A program made the position numbers and the translations under genes. Positions 44,484 to 58,723 of a stretch of DNA of 64,000 bases are shown one piece after another. The notes under the pieces are model-generated. The model saw nothing but the letters and a program-made list of their open reading frames with translations. It had not been told where the DNA came from and ran no database searches. Position 1 is the stretch's first letter. Each line of letters starts with the position of its first letter. Origin of the DNA: Isoetes taiwanensis (lineage: Eukaryota > Streptophyta > Lycopodiopsida > Isoetales > Isoetaceae); assembly GCA_021234155.1 (NCBI GenBank), contig JAJEKV010000030.1, positions 2,974,751 to 3,038,750 on the forward strand, read 5' to 3'.

Positions 44484-47362
44484 TGTGGCGAGCCTGCCGA
44501 GGTTGACCCTCCTAGCACTACTTCGGGGATCTTGTCAATACTACCAAGTCTAATTCTAGGTTGGTATGACAAACAATTGAATATGGTGAAGAATTGGTGA
44601 ATCTTCCTCTTGCCGCGACTAAATTGCACACTCAAAACTCAATGAGCAAATACTTGATATCTCAATATAATCAAATAACATTAACATCCAAAGAATCCAT
44701 ATTCTCAATGGTTCTGACATCCATGTTAGCAACTCAATCCTAGAAGCTTCTTGCCCATCCATGAGCCCTACAACTTGGCTGGTGCCATCGCCTTGCTCTT
44801 TCCTTTGCACATGCACTCAGGGGTTAGTCCTGCATTGACTAAGTGGGGATCCACACGGCTGCCTCTGCATGCATGGAAATACTGCGGAATCTTGGATAGC
44901 AAACATAACAATTCAAAGACACAAGAACCTATGGTTACAGCAGCTAGACTATGACAATAAAGAAAACATCATGAACATCAAGAGCAAAGAACATAACCCG
45001 GTATCAAACCATCATAAACAAACTCGGGACAATGGGTAGCTCAGCCAGCCTACATCTGAGGGCCACGATTGGCGACATGTTGCCCGGCCGACTTACATTC
45101 CAAGCCACATAGCGGTGGTGGGGTAAACCTCGTTATCGCGCGCATACCCTCTCATTACGTCGGCCTTTGGAGGACCTCTTACCATGGGGTTTCACAAGAG
45201 TTGGCCCGGCGTAGCAATCCCTGCCGGAGAACTAGCGCCCGGTGTCCGCGAGCACAAGAACCCGCGAGAGAATCCGCGGATGAACATGAGCATCTTGGGG
45301 AACAACCTAGGCCCCGCGAACCTAGAAGCCCGACCCGGAGGTTCAATAGACATAATCAAATACCAAGACAACGGTAGAGCAATGCAAAGACCATGACATG
45401 TGAAGTTCATTACAATATTTATTAAACATGTGCCTAGATCATACTCTTAGCCCTTGTCGAGGGTTGCCCATACAACCTAACCATGCGAAAGTAGCTAACT
45501 CATTGGTGAAGATCATGATCACAATACAAACATGTGGAGGAAGTTACAAGCATTGTCATGGATGTAGCTTCAATACCTATATCGTTCTTGATCAAGGAAA
45601 GATACTAACATCTTCTATAATGCAAAACTTACCTCGAAACCATCTTCCCATGAGGAATACAGCGTTCCATAGCGTTTATACTTTGAATCCATTAGCTATG
45701 ATGCTCTTGATAAAATACAATGCAACAACTTGAAAACTTACGATTCGCTTTCGGACTAGATGTACTTCATGCTATAGTCACATTCGAAAACCCCAAGCTT
45801 CACATGGCTCTCCTTGTACCAATGTGGACCCGTCTCAATCTCAATAATCCTTGATGTCGGATGACCAGCTTATTCCTATTTCAAGATCCACATGCGAACT
45901 TGATCTTTGAAATCCTTGATCTTGGGGGTGCGTTGGCTCTCTACATCGTGCTAGACTACTTTTCAGCATTAGCCCCATCTCCATGAGCTAAGAAAGATAC
46001 TTTATCCCAAACCTTAGAATTTTACCATAGTTAGACAATTATCAAACAATGCATATTCTTACTATTATGATTATTACGCTTTCGGCTCTTCATGCTCCGA
46101 TCTCCTCTGGCTGCTAAGCTTCGAATGCAACCCAATTCCATCTATGAGGACTTAGCTTCATACTAGGACATGCAAATAAATTGAGAAAGGCAGCAAATAC
46201 AAGACCAACAAAATAAAGCACAAAACCAAAATGACAAAAACATAACATGAACACAAAATGGCGTTGGAGAGCTTCGGTGCCGACCAGGATCAATCTAATT
46301 ACGCCTTTTTTTAAAGTTTCCATGTTGAATCGGTGCTCTTCATGTAATATTCAGCCATTCTTGACTTAAAATCAGCCTTACGGGGGATGTTTCCAATCAT
46401 TGATTTTCTTCTCTAGCCTTATGAGTCTCCAACAAATTCATAATCTATCATATTTGCATGCAAAAATCATGTGCTGCAGACTAATCATGGCAGCTCATAG
46501 CACACCTCAATTGATCAAAAGCAAAAAACCCCACCTGATAATTTCTTTCCACATAGACCTCTGGACCCCTTGTAATTGATTAGCCTCCAAAGATGCGTCT
46601 TCTAGCTCCAAGAAGCAAAGCTACTGAAGAATAGGCATAGTGCAGTCAATTCTGACTCAGCATCACTATTTCTGTCATAACTTTTGCATACGGATGAGTT
46701 TTGGCTTGATCAGACCCATTCCGGAAAGCTTACTTAAAGACCTTTCCAACAAAGAAAAATCACCTGAAAAGGATCTCGGGTTGCCGAGATATGATGCTTC
46801 AAATTTCGGGCTCCAAAACTGCCCAGAATTGCTCCCTACCTTCATGCTCTGCAACAATCCTTTCTCCAAAGAGATAAAACCCTAATATCATGCTGCATAT
46901 ATGCCATTAATATGTATATATACATATATAAATAGGTATATTGACCCATTAGGTGGCGGGACCGTTCTGATCTCCCCTTCTAAAAATTAACCCATGTCCT
47001 CATGGGTGCGTGATAATTCTTGAAGCATTTCTTGATTCAAATCTCAGATCAAGCATAGCTCAACTCAACTCAAAACTTCAGCTCATGTAGCAACTTACTC
47101 TACCACGATCATATTCCAATCTTACCAGCACCATCTTACAATTGCTATCATCTTACTGAACATGCCACAAGAAAGACCTTACCTTCAACATCGTCAAAAT
47201 TTGCTTGCCTTGGCATCTTCAACCACCTCTAGATATTGCTTATCCCTCTAAGGATACCATCTCTTGATGTCTCTGAAAGAAAGATCATTAGCATCACAAT
47301 GCCACAACCAAGCGAGAGGGCGACCAACTCCCAAAGATCAACATTGCTCGATACCAAGCTTC
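44484..47362 (-). mobile_element. Array unit 5 (LTR 44484-46968, internal 46969-47362)
   Basis: LTR terminus TGTGGCGAGCCTGCCGAGG is well preserved. The nearby stretch CCTCCTAGCACTACTTCGGGG has several small insertions compared with other units. Confidence 0.8.
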
Positions 47363-50193
47363 GTGACGAGGCTGTAGGGAGTTGACCCTCTAGGCAACTT
47401 CGGGATCTTGTCAATACTAAGCTAATTCTAGGTTGGTATGACAAACAATTGAATATGGTGAAGAATTGAATCTTCCTCTTGCCGCGACTAAATTGCACAC
47501 TCAAAACTCAATGAGCAAATACTTGATATCTCAATATAATCAAATAACATTAACATCCAAAGAATCCATATTCTCAATGGTTCACGGCATCCATGTTAGC
47601 AACTCAATCCTAGAAGCTTCTTGCCCATCCATGAGCCACAACGGCCCGGTGCCATCGCCTTGCTCTTTCAACGCACATGCACTCAGGGGGTTAGTCCTGC
47701 GTGACTAAGTGGGGATCCACGGCTGCCTCTGCATGCATGGAAATACTCTGGAATCTTGGATAGCAAACATAACAATTCAAAGACACAAGAACCTATGGTT
47801 ACAGCGTAGACTATGACAATAAAGAAAACATCATGAACATCAAGGCAAAGAACATAACCCGGTATCAAACCATCATAAACAAACTCGGGACAATGGGTAG
47901 CTCGGCCGACCTACATCTGAGGCCACGATTAGCGACATGTTGCCCGGCCGGCTTACATTCAAGCCACAGTAGCGGTGGTGGGGTAAACCTCGTATCGCCC
48001 TCTCAGCCCGCGTCGGCCTTTGGAGGACCTCTTACCATGGGGTTTCACAAGAGTTGGCCCCGCGTAGCAATCCACGCGGGAGAACTAGCGCCCGGTGTCC
48101 GCGAGCACAAGAACCCGAGAGAATCCGCAGGATGAACATGAGCATGCGGACAACCTAGGCCACCGAACCTAGAAGCCCGACCAGGAGGTTCCAATAGACA
48201 TAATCAAATACCAAGACAACAGTAGAGCAATGCAAAGACCATGACATGTGAAGTTCATTACAATATTTATTAAACATGTGCCTAGATCATACTCTTAGCC
48301 CTTGTCGAGGTTGCCCATACAACCTAACCATGCCGAGTAGCTAACTCATTGGTGAAGATCATGATCACAATACAAACATGTGGAGGAAGTTACAAGCATT
48401 TGTCATGGATGTAGCTTCAATACCTATATCGTTCTTGATCAAGGAAAGATACTAACATCTTCTATAATGCAAAACTTACCTCGAAACCATCTTCCCATGA
48501 GGGAATACAGCGTTCCATAGCGTTTATACTTTGAATCCATTAGCTATGATGCTCTTGATAAAATACAATGCAACAACTTGAAAACTTACAGTTACGCACT
48601 CAGACTAGATGTACTTCATGCTATAGTCACATTCAGAAACCCCCAAGCTTCACATGGCTCTCCTTGTACCAATGTGGACCCGTCTCAATCTCAATAATCC
48701 TTGATGTCGGATGGCCAGCTTATTCCTATTTCAAGATCCACATGCGAACTTGATCTTTGAAATCCTTGATGCCGGGGGTGGTTGGCTCTACATCTGTGCT
48801 AGACTACTTTTCAGCATTAGCCCCATCTCCATGAGCTAAGAAAGATACTTTATCCCAAACCTTAGAATTTTACCATAGTTAGACAATTATCAAACAATGC
48901 ATATTCTTACTATTATGATTATTACGCTTTCGACTCTTCATGCTCCGATCTCCTCTGTTGCTAAGCTTCGAATGCAACAATTCCATCTATGAGGACTTAG
49001 CTTCATACTAGGACATGCAAATAAATTGAGAAAGGCAGCAAATACAAGACCAACAAAATAAAGCACAAAACCAAAATGACAAAAACATAACATGAACACA
49101 AAATGGCGTTGGAGGCTTCGGTCTTGGGCCAGATCAATCTAATTCTGCCTTTTTTTTTAGTTTCCATGTTGAATCGGTTGCTCTTCATGTAATATTCAGC
49201 CATTCTTGACTTAAAATCAGCCTTACGGGGATGTTTCCAATCATTGATTTTCTTCTCTAGCCTTATGAGTCTCCAACAAATTCATAATCTATCATATTTG
49301 CATGCAAAAATCATGTCTTGAACTAATCATGGCAGCTCATAGCACACCTCAATTGATCAAAAGCAAAACCCCACCTGATAATTTCTTTCCACATAGACCT
49401 CTGGACCCCTTGTAATTGATTAGCCTCAAAGATGCGTCTTCTAGCTCCAAAAACAAAGCTGCTTGGAAGAATAGGCATAGTGCAGTCAATTCTGACTCAG
49501 CATCACTATTTCTGTCATAACTTTTGCATACGGATGAGTTTTGGCTTGATCAGACCCATTCCGGAAAGCTTACTTAAAGACCTTTCCAACAAAGAAAAAT
49601 CACCTGAAAAGGATCTCGGGTTGCCGAGATATGATGCTTCAAATTTCGGGCTCCAAAACTGCCCAGAATTGCTCCCTACCTTCATGCTGCGCAACAATCC
49701 TTTCTCCAAAGAGATAAAACCCTAATATCATGCTGCATATATGCCATTAATATGTATATATACATATATAAATAGGTATATTGACCCATTAGGTGGCGGG
49801 ACCGTTCTGTCTCCCCTTCTAAAATTAACCCATGTCCTCATGGGTGCGTGATAGATTCTTGAAGCATTTCTTGATTCAAATCTCCGGATCAAGCATAGCT
49901 CAACTCAACTCAAAACTTCAGCTCATGTAGCAACTTACTCTACCACGATCATATTCCAATCTTACCAGCACCATCTTACAATTGCTATCATCTTCTTGAA
50001 CATGCCACAAGAAAGACCTTACCTTCAACATCGTCAAAATTTGCTTGCCTTGGCATCTTCAACCACCTCTAGATATTGCTTATCCCTCTAAGGATACCAT
50101 CTCTTGATGTCTCCCAAAGAAAGATCATTAGCATCACAATGCCACAACCAAGCGAGCCAACTCCCAAAGATCCAACATTGCTCGATACCAAGC
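47363..50193 (-). mobile_element. Array unit 6 (LTR 47363-49807, internal 49808-50193)
   Basis: Standard layout. Last unit with GGGTAAACCT. First unit with GATGGCCAGCTTATTCC in place of GATGACCGCTTATTCC. Confidence 0.8.
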
Positions 50194-53064
50194 TTTGCAA
50201 ATTACCCAGCATATAGGCACCCATGGGTTGACCCTCTATACCAAGGCAACTTCGGGATCTTGTCAATCAATACTCTACGCTAATTCTAGGTTGGTATGAC
50301 AAACAATTGAATATGGTGAAGAATTGAATCTTCCTCTTGCCTGACTAAAATTGCACACTCAAAACTCAATGAGCAAATACTTGATATCTCAATATAATCA
50401 AATAACATTAACATCCAAAGAATCCATATTCTCAATGGTTCACGACATCCATGTTAGCAACTCAATCCTAGAAGCTTCTTGCCCATCCATGAGCCTAACG
50501 GCCCGGCTGGTGCCATCGCCTTGCTCTTTCAACTTTGCACATGCACTCAGCTTTGGGGTTAGTCCTGCATTGACTAAGTGGGGATCCTGGCTGCCTCTGC
50601 ATGCATGGAAATACTCACGGAATCTTGGATAGCAAACATAACAATTCAAAGACACAAGAACCTATGGTTACAGCAGCTAGACTATGACAATAAAGAAAAC
50701 ATCATGAACATCAAGAGCAAAGAACATAACGGTATCAAACCATCATAAACAAACTCGGGGACAATGGGTAGCTCAGCCGACCTACATCTGAGGGCCACGA
50801 TTGGCGACATGTTGCCCGGCCGACTTACATTCAAGCCACATGCGGGTGGTGGGGTGAACCTGCGTATCGCATACCCTCTCGACCCGTCGTCGGCGGAGGA
50901 CCTCTTACCATGGGGTTTCACAAGGGTTGGCCCGGCGTAGCAATCCTGCCCGGAGAACTAGCGCCCGGTGTCCGCGAGCACAAGAACCCTGAGAGAATCC
51001 GCGGATGAACATGAGCATGCGGGAGCAACCTAGGCCACCGAACCTAGAAGCCCGGACCCAGGAGGTTCCAATAGACATAATCAAATACCAAGACAACGGT
51101 AGAGCAATGCAAAGACCATGACATGTGAAGTTCATTACAATATTTATTAAACATGTGCCTAGATCATACTCTTAGCCCTTGTGGGGTTGCCCATACAACC
51201 TAACCATGCGAGTAGCTAACTCATTGGTGAAGATCATGATCACAATACAAACATGTGGAGGAAGTTACAAGCACATTTGTCATGGATGTAGCTTCAATAC
51301 CTATATCGTTCTTGATCAAGGAAAGATACTAACATCTTCTATAATGCAAAACTTACCTCGAAACCATCTTCCCATGAGAATACAGCGTTCCATAGCGTTT
51401 ATACTTTGAATCCATTAGCTATGATGCTCTTGATAAAATACAATGCAACAACTTGAAAACTTACGATTCTCCTTTTCGGACTAGATGTACTTCATGCTAT
51501 AGTCACATTCGAAACCCCAAGCTTCACATGGCTCTCCTTGTACCAATGTGGACCCGTCTCAATCTCAATAATCCTTGATGTCGGATGACCGCTTATTCCT
51601 ATTTCAAGATCCACATCTGCGAACTTGATCTTTGAAATCCTTGATGCCGGGTGGATTGGCTCTACATCGTGCTGACTACTTTTCAGCATTAGCCCCATCT
51701 CCATGAGCTAAGAAAGATACTTTATCCCAAACCTTAGAATTTTACCATAGTTAGACAATTATCAAACAATGCATATTCTTACTATTATGATTATTACGCT
51801 TTCGGCTCTTCATGCTCCGATCTCCTCTGGCGCTAAGCTCGAATGCAACCCAATTCCATCTATGAGGACTTAGCTTCATACTAGGACATGCAAATAAATT
51901 GAGAAAGGCAGCAAATACAAGACCAACAAAATAAAGCACAAAACCAAAATGACAAAAACATAACATGAACACAAAATGGCGTTGGAGGCTTCGGTGCCGA
52001 CCCGGATCAATCTAATTCTGCCTTTTTAAAGTTTCCATGTTGAATCGGTTATCTTCATGTAATATTCAGCCATTCTTGACTTAAAATCAGCCTTACAGGG
52101 ATGTTTCCAATCATTGATTTTCTTCTCTAGCCTTATGAGTCTCCAACAAATTCATAATCTATCATATTTGCATGCAAAAATCGTAATGCTTGAGACTAAT
52201 CATGGCAGCTCATAGCACACCTCAATTGATCAAAAGCAAAACCCACCTGATAATTTCTTTCCACATAGACCTCTGGACCCCTTGTAATTGATTAGCCTCC
52301 AAAGATGGTCTTCTAGCTCCAAAAGCAAGCTGCGGAAGAATAGGCATAGTGCAGTCAATTCTGACTCAGCATCACTATTTCTGTCATAACTTTTGCATAC
52401 GGATGAGTTTTGGCTTGATCAGACCCATTCCGGAAAGCTTACTTAAAGACCTTTCCAACAAAGAAAAATCACCTGAAAAGGATCTCGGGTTGCCGAGATA
52501 TGATGCTTCAAATTTCGGGCTCCAAAACTGCCCAGAATTGCTCCCCTACCTTCATGCTCTGCAACAATCCTTTCTCCAAAGAGATAAAACCCTAATATCA
52601 TGCTGCATATATGCCATTAATATGTATATACATATATAAAATAGGTATATTGACCCATTAGGTGGCGGGGACCGTTCTGATCTCCCCTTCTAAAATTAAC
52701 CCATGTCCTCATGGGTGCGTGATAATTCTTGAAGCATTTCTTGATTCAAATCTCCGATCAAGCATAGCTCAACTCAACTCAAAACTTCAGCTCATGTAGC
52801 AACTTACTCTACCACGATCATATTCCAATCTTACCAGCACCATCTTACAATTGCTATCATCTTCTTGAACATGCCACAAGAAAGACCTTACCTTCAACAT
52901 GGTCAAAATTTGCTTGCCTTGGCATCTTCAACCACCTCTAGATATTGCTTATCCCTCTAAGGATACCATCTCTTGATGTCTCTGAAAGAAAGATCATTAG
53001 CATCACAATGCCACAACCAAGCGAGCCAACTCCCAAAGATCCAACATTGCTCACGATACCAAGC
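50194..53064 (-). mobile_element. Array unit 7 (LTR 50194-52678, internal 52679-53064)
   Basis: The LTR terminus (50194-50250) differs from all others: about 20 extra bases (TTTGCAAATTACCCAGCATA and so on) and ACCCTCTATACCAAGGCAAC. First unit with GGGTGAACCT. Confidence 0.8.
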
Positions 53065-55917
53065 GTGGCCGAGCTGTAGGGGTTGACCCTCTAGGCAACT
53101 TCGGGATCTTGTCAATACTAAGCTAATTCTAGGTTGGTATGACAAACAATTGAATATGGTGAAGAATTGAATCTTCCTCTTGCACAGCTAAATTGCACAC
53201 TCAAAACTCAATGAGCAAATACTTGATATCTCAATATAATCAAATAACATTAACATCCAAAGAATCCATATTCTCAATGGTTCACGACATCCATGTTAGC
53301 AACTCAATCCTAGAAGCTTCTTGCCCATCCATGAGCCTAGCGGTGGCTGGTGCCATCGCCTTGCTCTTTCCTTGCACATGCACTCCAGGGGGTTAGTCCT
53401 GCATTGACTAAGTGGGGATCCACGGCTGCCTCTGCATGCATGGAAATACTGCGGAATCTTGGATAGCAAACATAACAATTCAAAGACACAAGAACCTATG
53501 GTTACAGCTAGACTATGACAATAAAGAAAACATCATGAACATCAAGAGCAAAGAACATAACGGTATCAAACCATCATAAACAAACTTCGGGACAATGGGT
53601 AGCTCAGCCGACCTACATCTGAGGGCCTGATTAGCGGCATGTTGCCCGACCCGACTTACATTCCAAGCCACAGTAGCGGTGGTGGGGTGAACCTCATTAT
53701 CGCATACCCTCTCGACCCGCGTCGGCAGCGGAGGACCTCTTACCATGGGGTTTCACAAGAGTTGGTGGCGTAGCAATCCACCGGGAGAACTAGCGCCCGG
53801 TGTCCGCGAGCACAAGAACCCGCGAGAGAATCCGCAGGATGAACATGAGCATGCGAGGACAACCTAGGCCACCGAACCTAGAAGCCGACCCAGGAGGTTC
53901 CAATAGACATAATCAAATACCAAGACAACGGTAGAGCAATGCAAAGACCATGACATGTGAAGTTCATTACAATATTTATTAAACATGTGCCTAGATCATA
54001 CTCTTAGCCCTTGTCGAGGTTGCCCATACAACCTAACCATGCGAAGTAGCTAACTCATTGGTGAAGATCATGATCACAATACAAACATGTGGAGGAAGTT
54101 ACAAACTGTTGTCATGGATGTAGCTTCAATACCTATATCGTTCTTGATCAAGGAAAGATACTAACATCTTCTATAATGCAAAACTTACCTCGAAACCATC
54201 TTCCCATGAGGAATACAGCGTTCCATAGCGTTTATACTTTGAATCCATTAGCTATGATGCTCTTGATAAAATACAATGCAACAACTTGAAAACTTACGAT
54301 TCACGCTTTTCGGACTAGATGTACTTCATGCTATAGTCACATTCGAAACCCCAAGCTTCACATGGCTCTCCTTGTACCAATGTGGACCCGTCTCAATCTC
54401 AATAATCCTTGATGTCGGATGGCCAGCTTATTCCTATTTCAAAGATCCACATGCGAACTTGATCTTTGAAATCCTTGATCTTGGGGGTCGTTGGCGGCTC
54501 TACATCGTGCTAGACTACTTTTCAGCATTAGCCCCATCTCCATGAGCTAAGAAAGATACTTTATCCCAAACCTTAGAATTTTTACCATAGTTAGACAATT
54601 ATCAAACAATGCATATTCTTACTATTATGATTATTACGCTTTCGACTCTTCATGCTCAGATCTCCTCTGGCATTTGCTAAGCTTCGAGATGCAACCAATT
54701 CCATCTATGAGGACTTAGCTTCATACTAGGACATGCAAATAAATTGAGAAAGGCAGCAAATACAAGACCAACAAAATAAAGCACAAAACCAAAATGACAA
54801 AAACATAACATGAACACAAAATGGCGTTGGAGAGCTTCGGTCTTGAGCCGGATCAATCTAATTACGCCTTTTTTTAAAGTTTCCATGTTGAATCGGTTGC
54901 TCTTCATGTAATATTCAGCCATTCTTGACTTAAAATCAGCCTTACAGGGGATGTTTCCAATCATTGATTTTCTTCTCTAGCCTTATGAGTCTCCAACAAA
55001 TTCATAATCTATCATATTTGCATGCAAAAATCGTAATGCGAGACTAATCATGGCAGCTCATAGCACACCTCAATTGATCAAAAGCAAAACCCCACCTGAT
55101 AATTTCTTTCCACATAGACCTCTGGACCCCTTGTGGTTGATTAAGCCTCCAAAGATGCGTCTTCTAGCTCCAAGAAACAAGCTGAGAAGAATAGGCATAG
55201 TGCAGTCAATTCTGACTCAACATCACTATTTCTGTCATAACTTTTGCATACGGATGAGTTTTGGCAGTCAGACCCATTCCGGAAAGCTTACTTAAAGACC
55301 TTTCCAACAAAAGAAAAATCACCTGAAAAGGATCTCGGGGTTGCCGAGATATGATGCTTCAAATTTCGGGCTCCAAAACTGCCCAGAATTGCTCCCTACC
55401 TTCATGCTCTTACAACAATCCTTTCTCCAAAGAGATAAAACCCTAATATCATGCTGCATATATGCCATTAATATGTATATACATATATAAATAGGTATAT
55501 TGACCCATTAGGTGGCGGGGGACCGTTCTGGTCTCCCCTTCTAAAATTAACCCATGTCCTCATGGGTGCGTGATAGAATTCTTGAAGCATTTCTTGATTC
55601 AAATCTCGGATCAAGCATAGCTCAACTCAACTCAAAACTTCAGCTCATGTAGCAACTTACTCTACCCACGATCATATTCCAATCTTACCAGCACCATCTT
55701 ACAATTGCTATCATCTTCTTGAACATGCCACAAGAAAGACCTTACCTTCAACATCGTCAAAATTTGCTTGCCTTGGCATCTTCAACCACCTCTAGATATT
55801 GCTTATCCCTCTAAGGATACCATCTCTTGATGTCTCTGAAAGAAAGATCATTAGCATCACAATGCCACAACCAAGCGAGCCAACTCCCAAAAGATCCAAC
55901 ATTGCTCATTACCAAGC
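53065..55917 (-). mobile_element. Array unit 8 (LTR 53065-55529, internal 55530-55917)
   Basis: Standard layout with both GGGTGAACCT and GATGGCCAGCTT. Shares GACTCAACATCAC with unit 3. Confidence 0.8.
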
Positions 55918-58723
55918 TGTGGCCGAGCATGCCCTTAACCAGGAGTTGACCCTCTAGGCAACTTCGGGATCTTGTCAATACAATACTCACGCTAATTCTA
56001 GGTTGGTATGACAAACAATTGAATATGGTGAAAAATTGAATCTTCCTCTTGCATTTAAATTGCACTCAAAACTCAATGAGCAAATACTTGATATCTCAAT
56101 ATAATCAAATAACATTAACATCCAAAGAATCCATATTCTCAATGGTTCTGACATCCATGTTAGCAACTCAATCCTAGAAGCTTCTTGCCCATCCATGAGC
56201 CACAAGCTGGTGCCATCGCCTTGCTCTTTCAGCGCACATGCACTCAGGGGTTAGTCCTGCGTGACTAAGTGGGGATCCTGGCTGCCTCTGCATGCATGGA
56301 AATACTCTGGAATCTTGGATAGCAAACATAACAATTCAAAGACACAAGAACCTATGGTGCAGCTAGACTATGACAATAAAGAAAACATCATGAACATCAA
56401 GAGCAAAGAACATAACCAATATCAAACCATCATAAACAAACTCGGGACAATGGGTGGCTCGGCCGACCTACATCTGAGGCCACATTAGCGGCATGTTGCC
56501 CGGCCGACACATTCCAAGCCACAGTAGCGGTGGTGGGGTGAACCTCGTATCGCATACCCTCTCGACCCGTCGGCGGAGGACCTCTTACCATGGGGTTTCA
56601 CAAGAGTTGGCCCGGCGTAGCAATCCCTGCCGGGAGAACTAGCGCCCGGTGTCCGCGAGCACAAGAACCTGAGAGAATCCGCGGATGAACATGAGCATGC
56701 AGGACAACCTAGGCCACAGAACCTAGAAGCGGAGCCAGGAGGTTCAATAGACATAATCAAATACCAAGACAACGGTAGAACAATGCAAAGACCATGACAT
56801 GTGAAGTTCATTACAATATTTATTAAACATGTGCCTAGATCATACTCTTAGCCCTTGTGAGGGTTGCCCATACAACCTAACCATCCCGAGTAGCTAACTC
56901 ATTGGTGAAGATCATGATCACAATACAAACATGTGGGAGGAAGTTACAAGCATTTTGTCATGGATGTAGCTTCAATACCTATATCGTTCTTGATCAAGGA
57001 AAGATACTAACATCTTCTATAATGCAAAACTTACCTCGAAACCATCTTCCCATGAGGAATACAACGTTCCATAGCGTTTATACTTTGAATCCATTAGCTA
57101 TGATGCTCTTGATAAAATACAATGCAACAACTTGAAAACTTACGGTTCGCCTTTCGGACTAGATGTACTTCATGCTATAGTCACATTGAAAACCCCCAAA
57201 GCTTCACATGGCTCTCCTTGTACCAATGTGGACCCGTCTCAATCTCAATAATCCTTGATGTCGGAGATGGCCAGCTTATTCCTATTTCAAGATCCACATG
57301 CGAACTTGATCTTTGAAATCCTTGATCTTGGGGGTGGTTGGCTCTACATGCGTGCTAGACTACTTTTCCGCATTAGCCCCATCTCCATGAGCTAAGAAGA
57401 AGATACTTTATCCCAAACCTTAGGGAATTTTACCATGGTTAGACAATTATCAAACAATGCATATTCTTACTATTATGATTATTACCTTTCGACTCTTCAT
57501 GCTCCAGATCTCCTCTTGCTAAGCTCGAGATCAACCAATTCCATCTATGAGGGACTTAGCTTCATACTAGGACATGCAAATAAATTGAGAAAGGCAACAA
57601 ATACAAGACCAACAAAATAAAAGCACAAAACCAAAATGACAAAAACATAACATGAACACAAAATGGCGTTGGAGGAGCTCGGTCTTGGAGCCAGATCAAT
57701 CTAATTACGCCTTTTTAAAGTTTCCATGTTAGATGATTTATGTCTTCATGTAATGTCAGCCATTCTTGACTTAAAATCAATACTTCGGGGATGTTTCTGA
57801 TCATTGATTTCTTCTGTATATAGGATATATAAATTCTTAATCTATCATATTTGCATGCAAAATCATATAGAGATATCGCTGGCAGCTCACTTACCTCATT
57901 GATCAAAAGCAAAACCCACCTGATAGCGGCCCTACTTTTCCACATAGACTACTGGACCCTTAACAGTGGTGACCTTCCAGGGTATCTTCTAGCTCCAAGA
58001 AACCAAGCTGAGGAAGAATAAGGTAGTCTGATCTTCGTGACTCCAGCATCCTTCCTTCTGTCATGGCACTTTTTGCATACGGATGGTTTTGGCAGTCAGA
58101 CCCACATTTCAGACTTACCAAGAGAGACCTTTCCAACAAAATACTTATAGAAAGGGATCTGGGGTTGCGGATATGATGCTTCGGGCTCCAAAACTGCAAT
58201 TGCTCTACCTTCATGCTCACCTCTTAGCAATCCCTTTCAAGAGATAAAACTTAATATATTCCTGTATATGCCATTTAATATGTATATGCATATATAATAG
58301 GTATGGAGGCCCATTGGGTGGCAGGGACGTTACGGTCTCCCTTCTAAAATTAACCCATGTCCTCATGGGTGGTGATAGGCCCCTAACTGAAGCATTTTCT
58401 TGATTCAAATCTCGAGATCAAGCATAAGCTCAACTCAACTCTCAAAACTTCAGCTCGTAGCAGCAACTTACTCTACCGATCATATTCAATCTTACCCGGC
58501 ACCATGTACAATTGCTATCATCTTCTTGAACATGCCACAGAAGACCTTACCTTCCAACATCGTCAAAATTTGCTTGCCTTGGCATCTTCAACCACCTCTA
58601 GATGTGCTTATCCCTCTGGATACCATCTCTTGATGTCTACGAAAGAAAGATCATTAGCATCAAATGCCACAACCAATGACCCAACTCCCAAAGATCAGCA
58701 TACGATACCAAGCTGTGGCGAAC
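55918..58723 (-). mobile_element. Array unit 9 (LTR 55918-58332, internal 58333-58723)
   Basis: Normal up to about 57.7 kb. From there to the unit end it is heavily altered by scattered indels and substitutions (for example around 57720-58250), while flanking landmarks stay in order. Confidence 0.75.
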
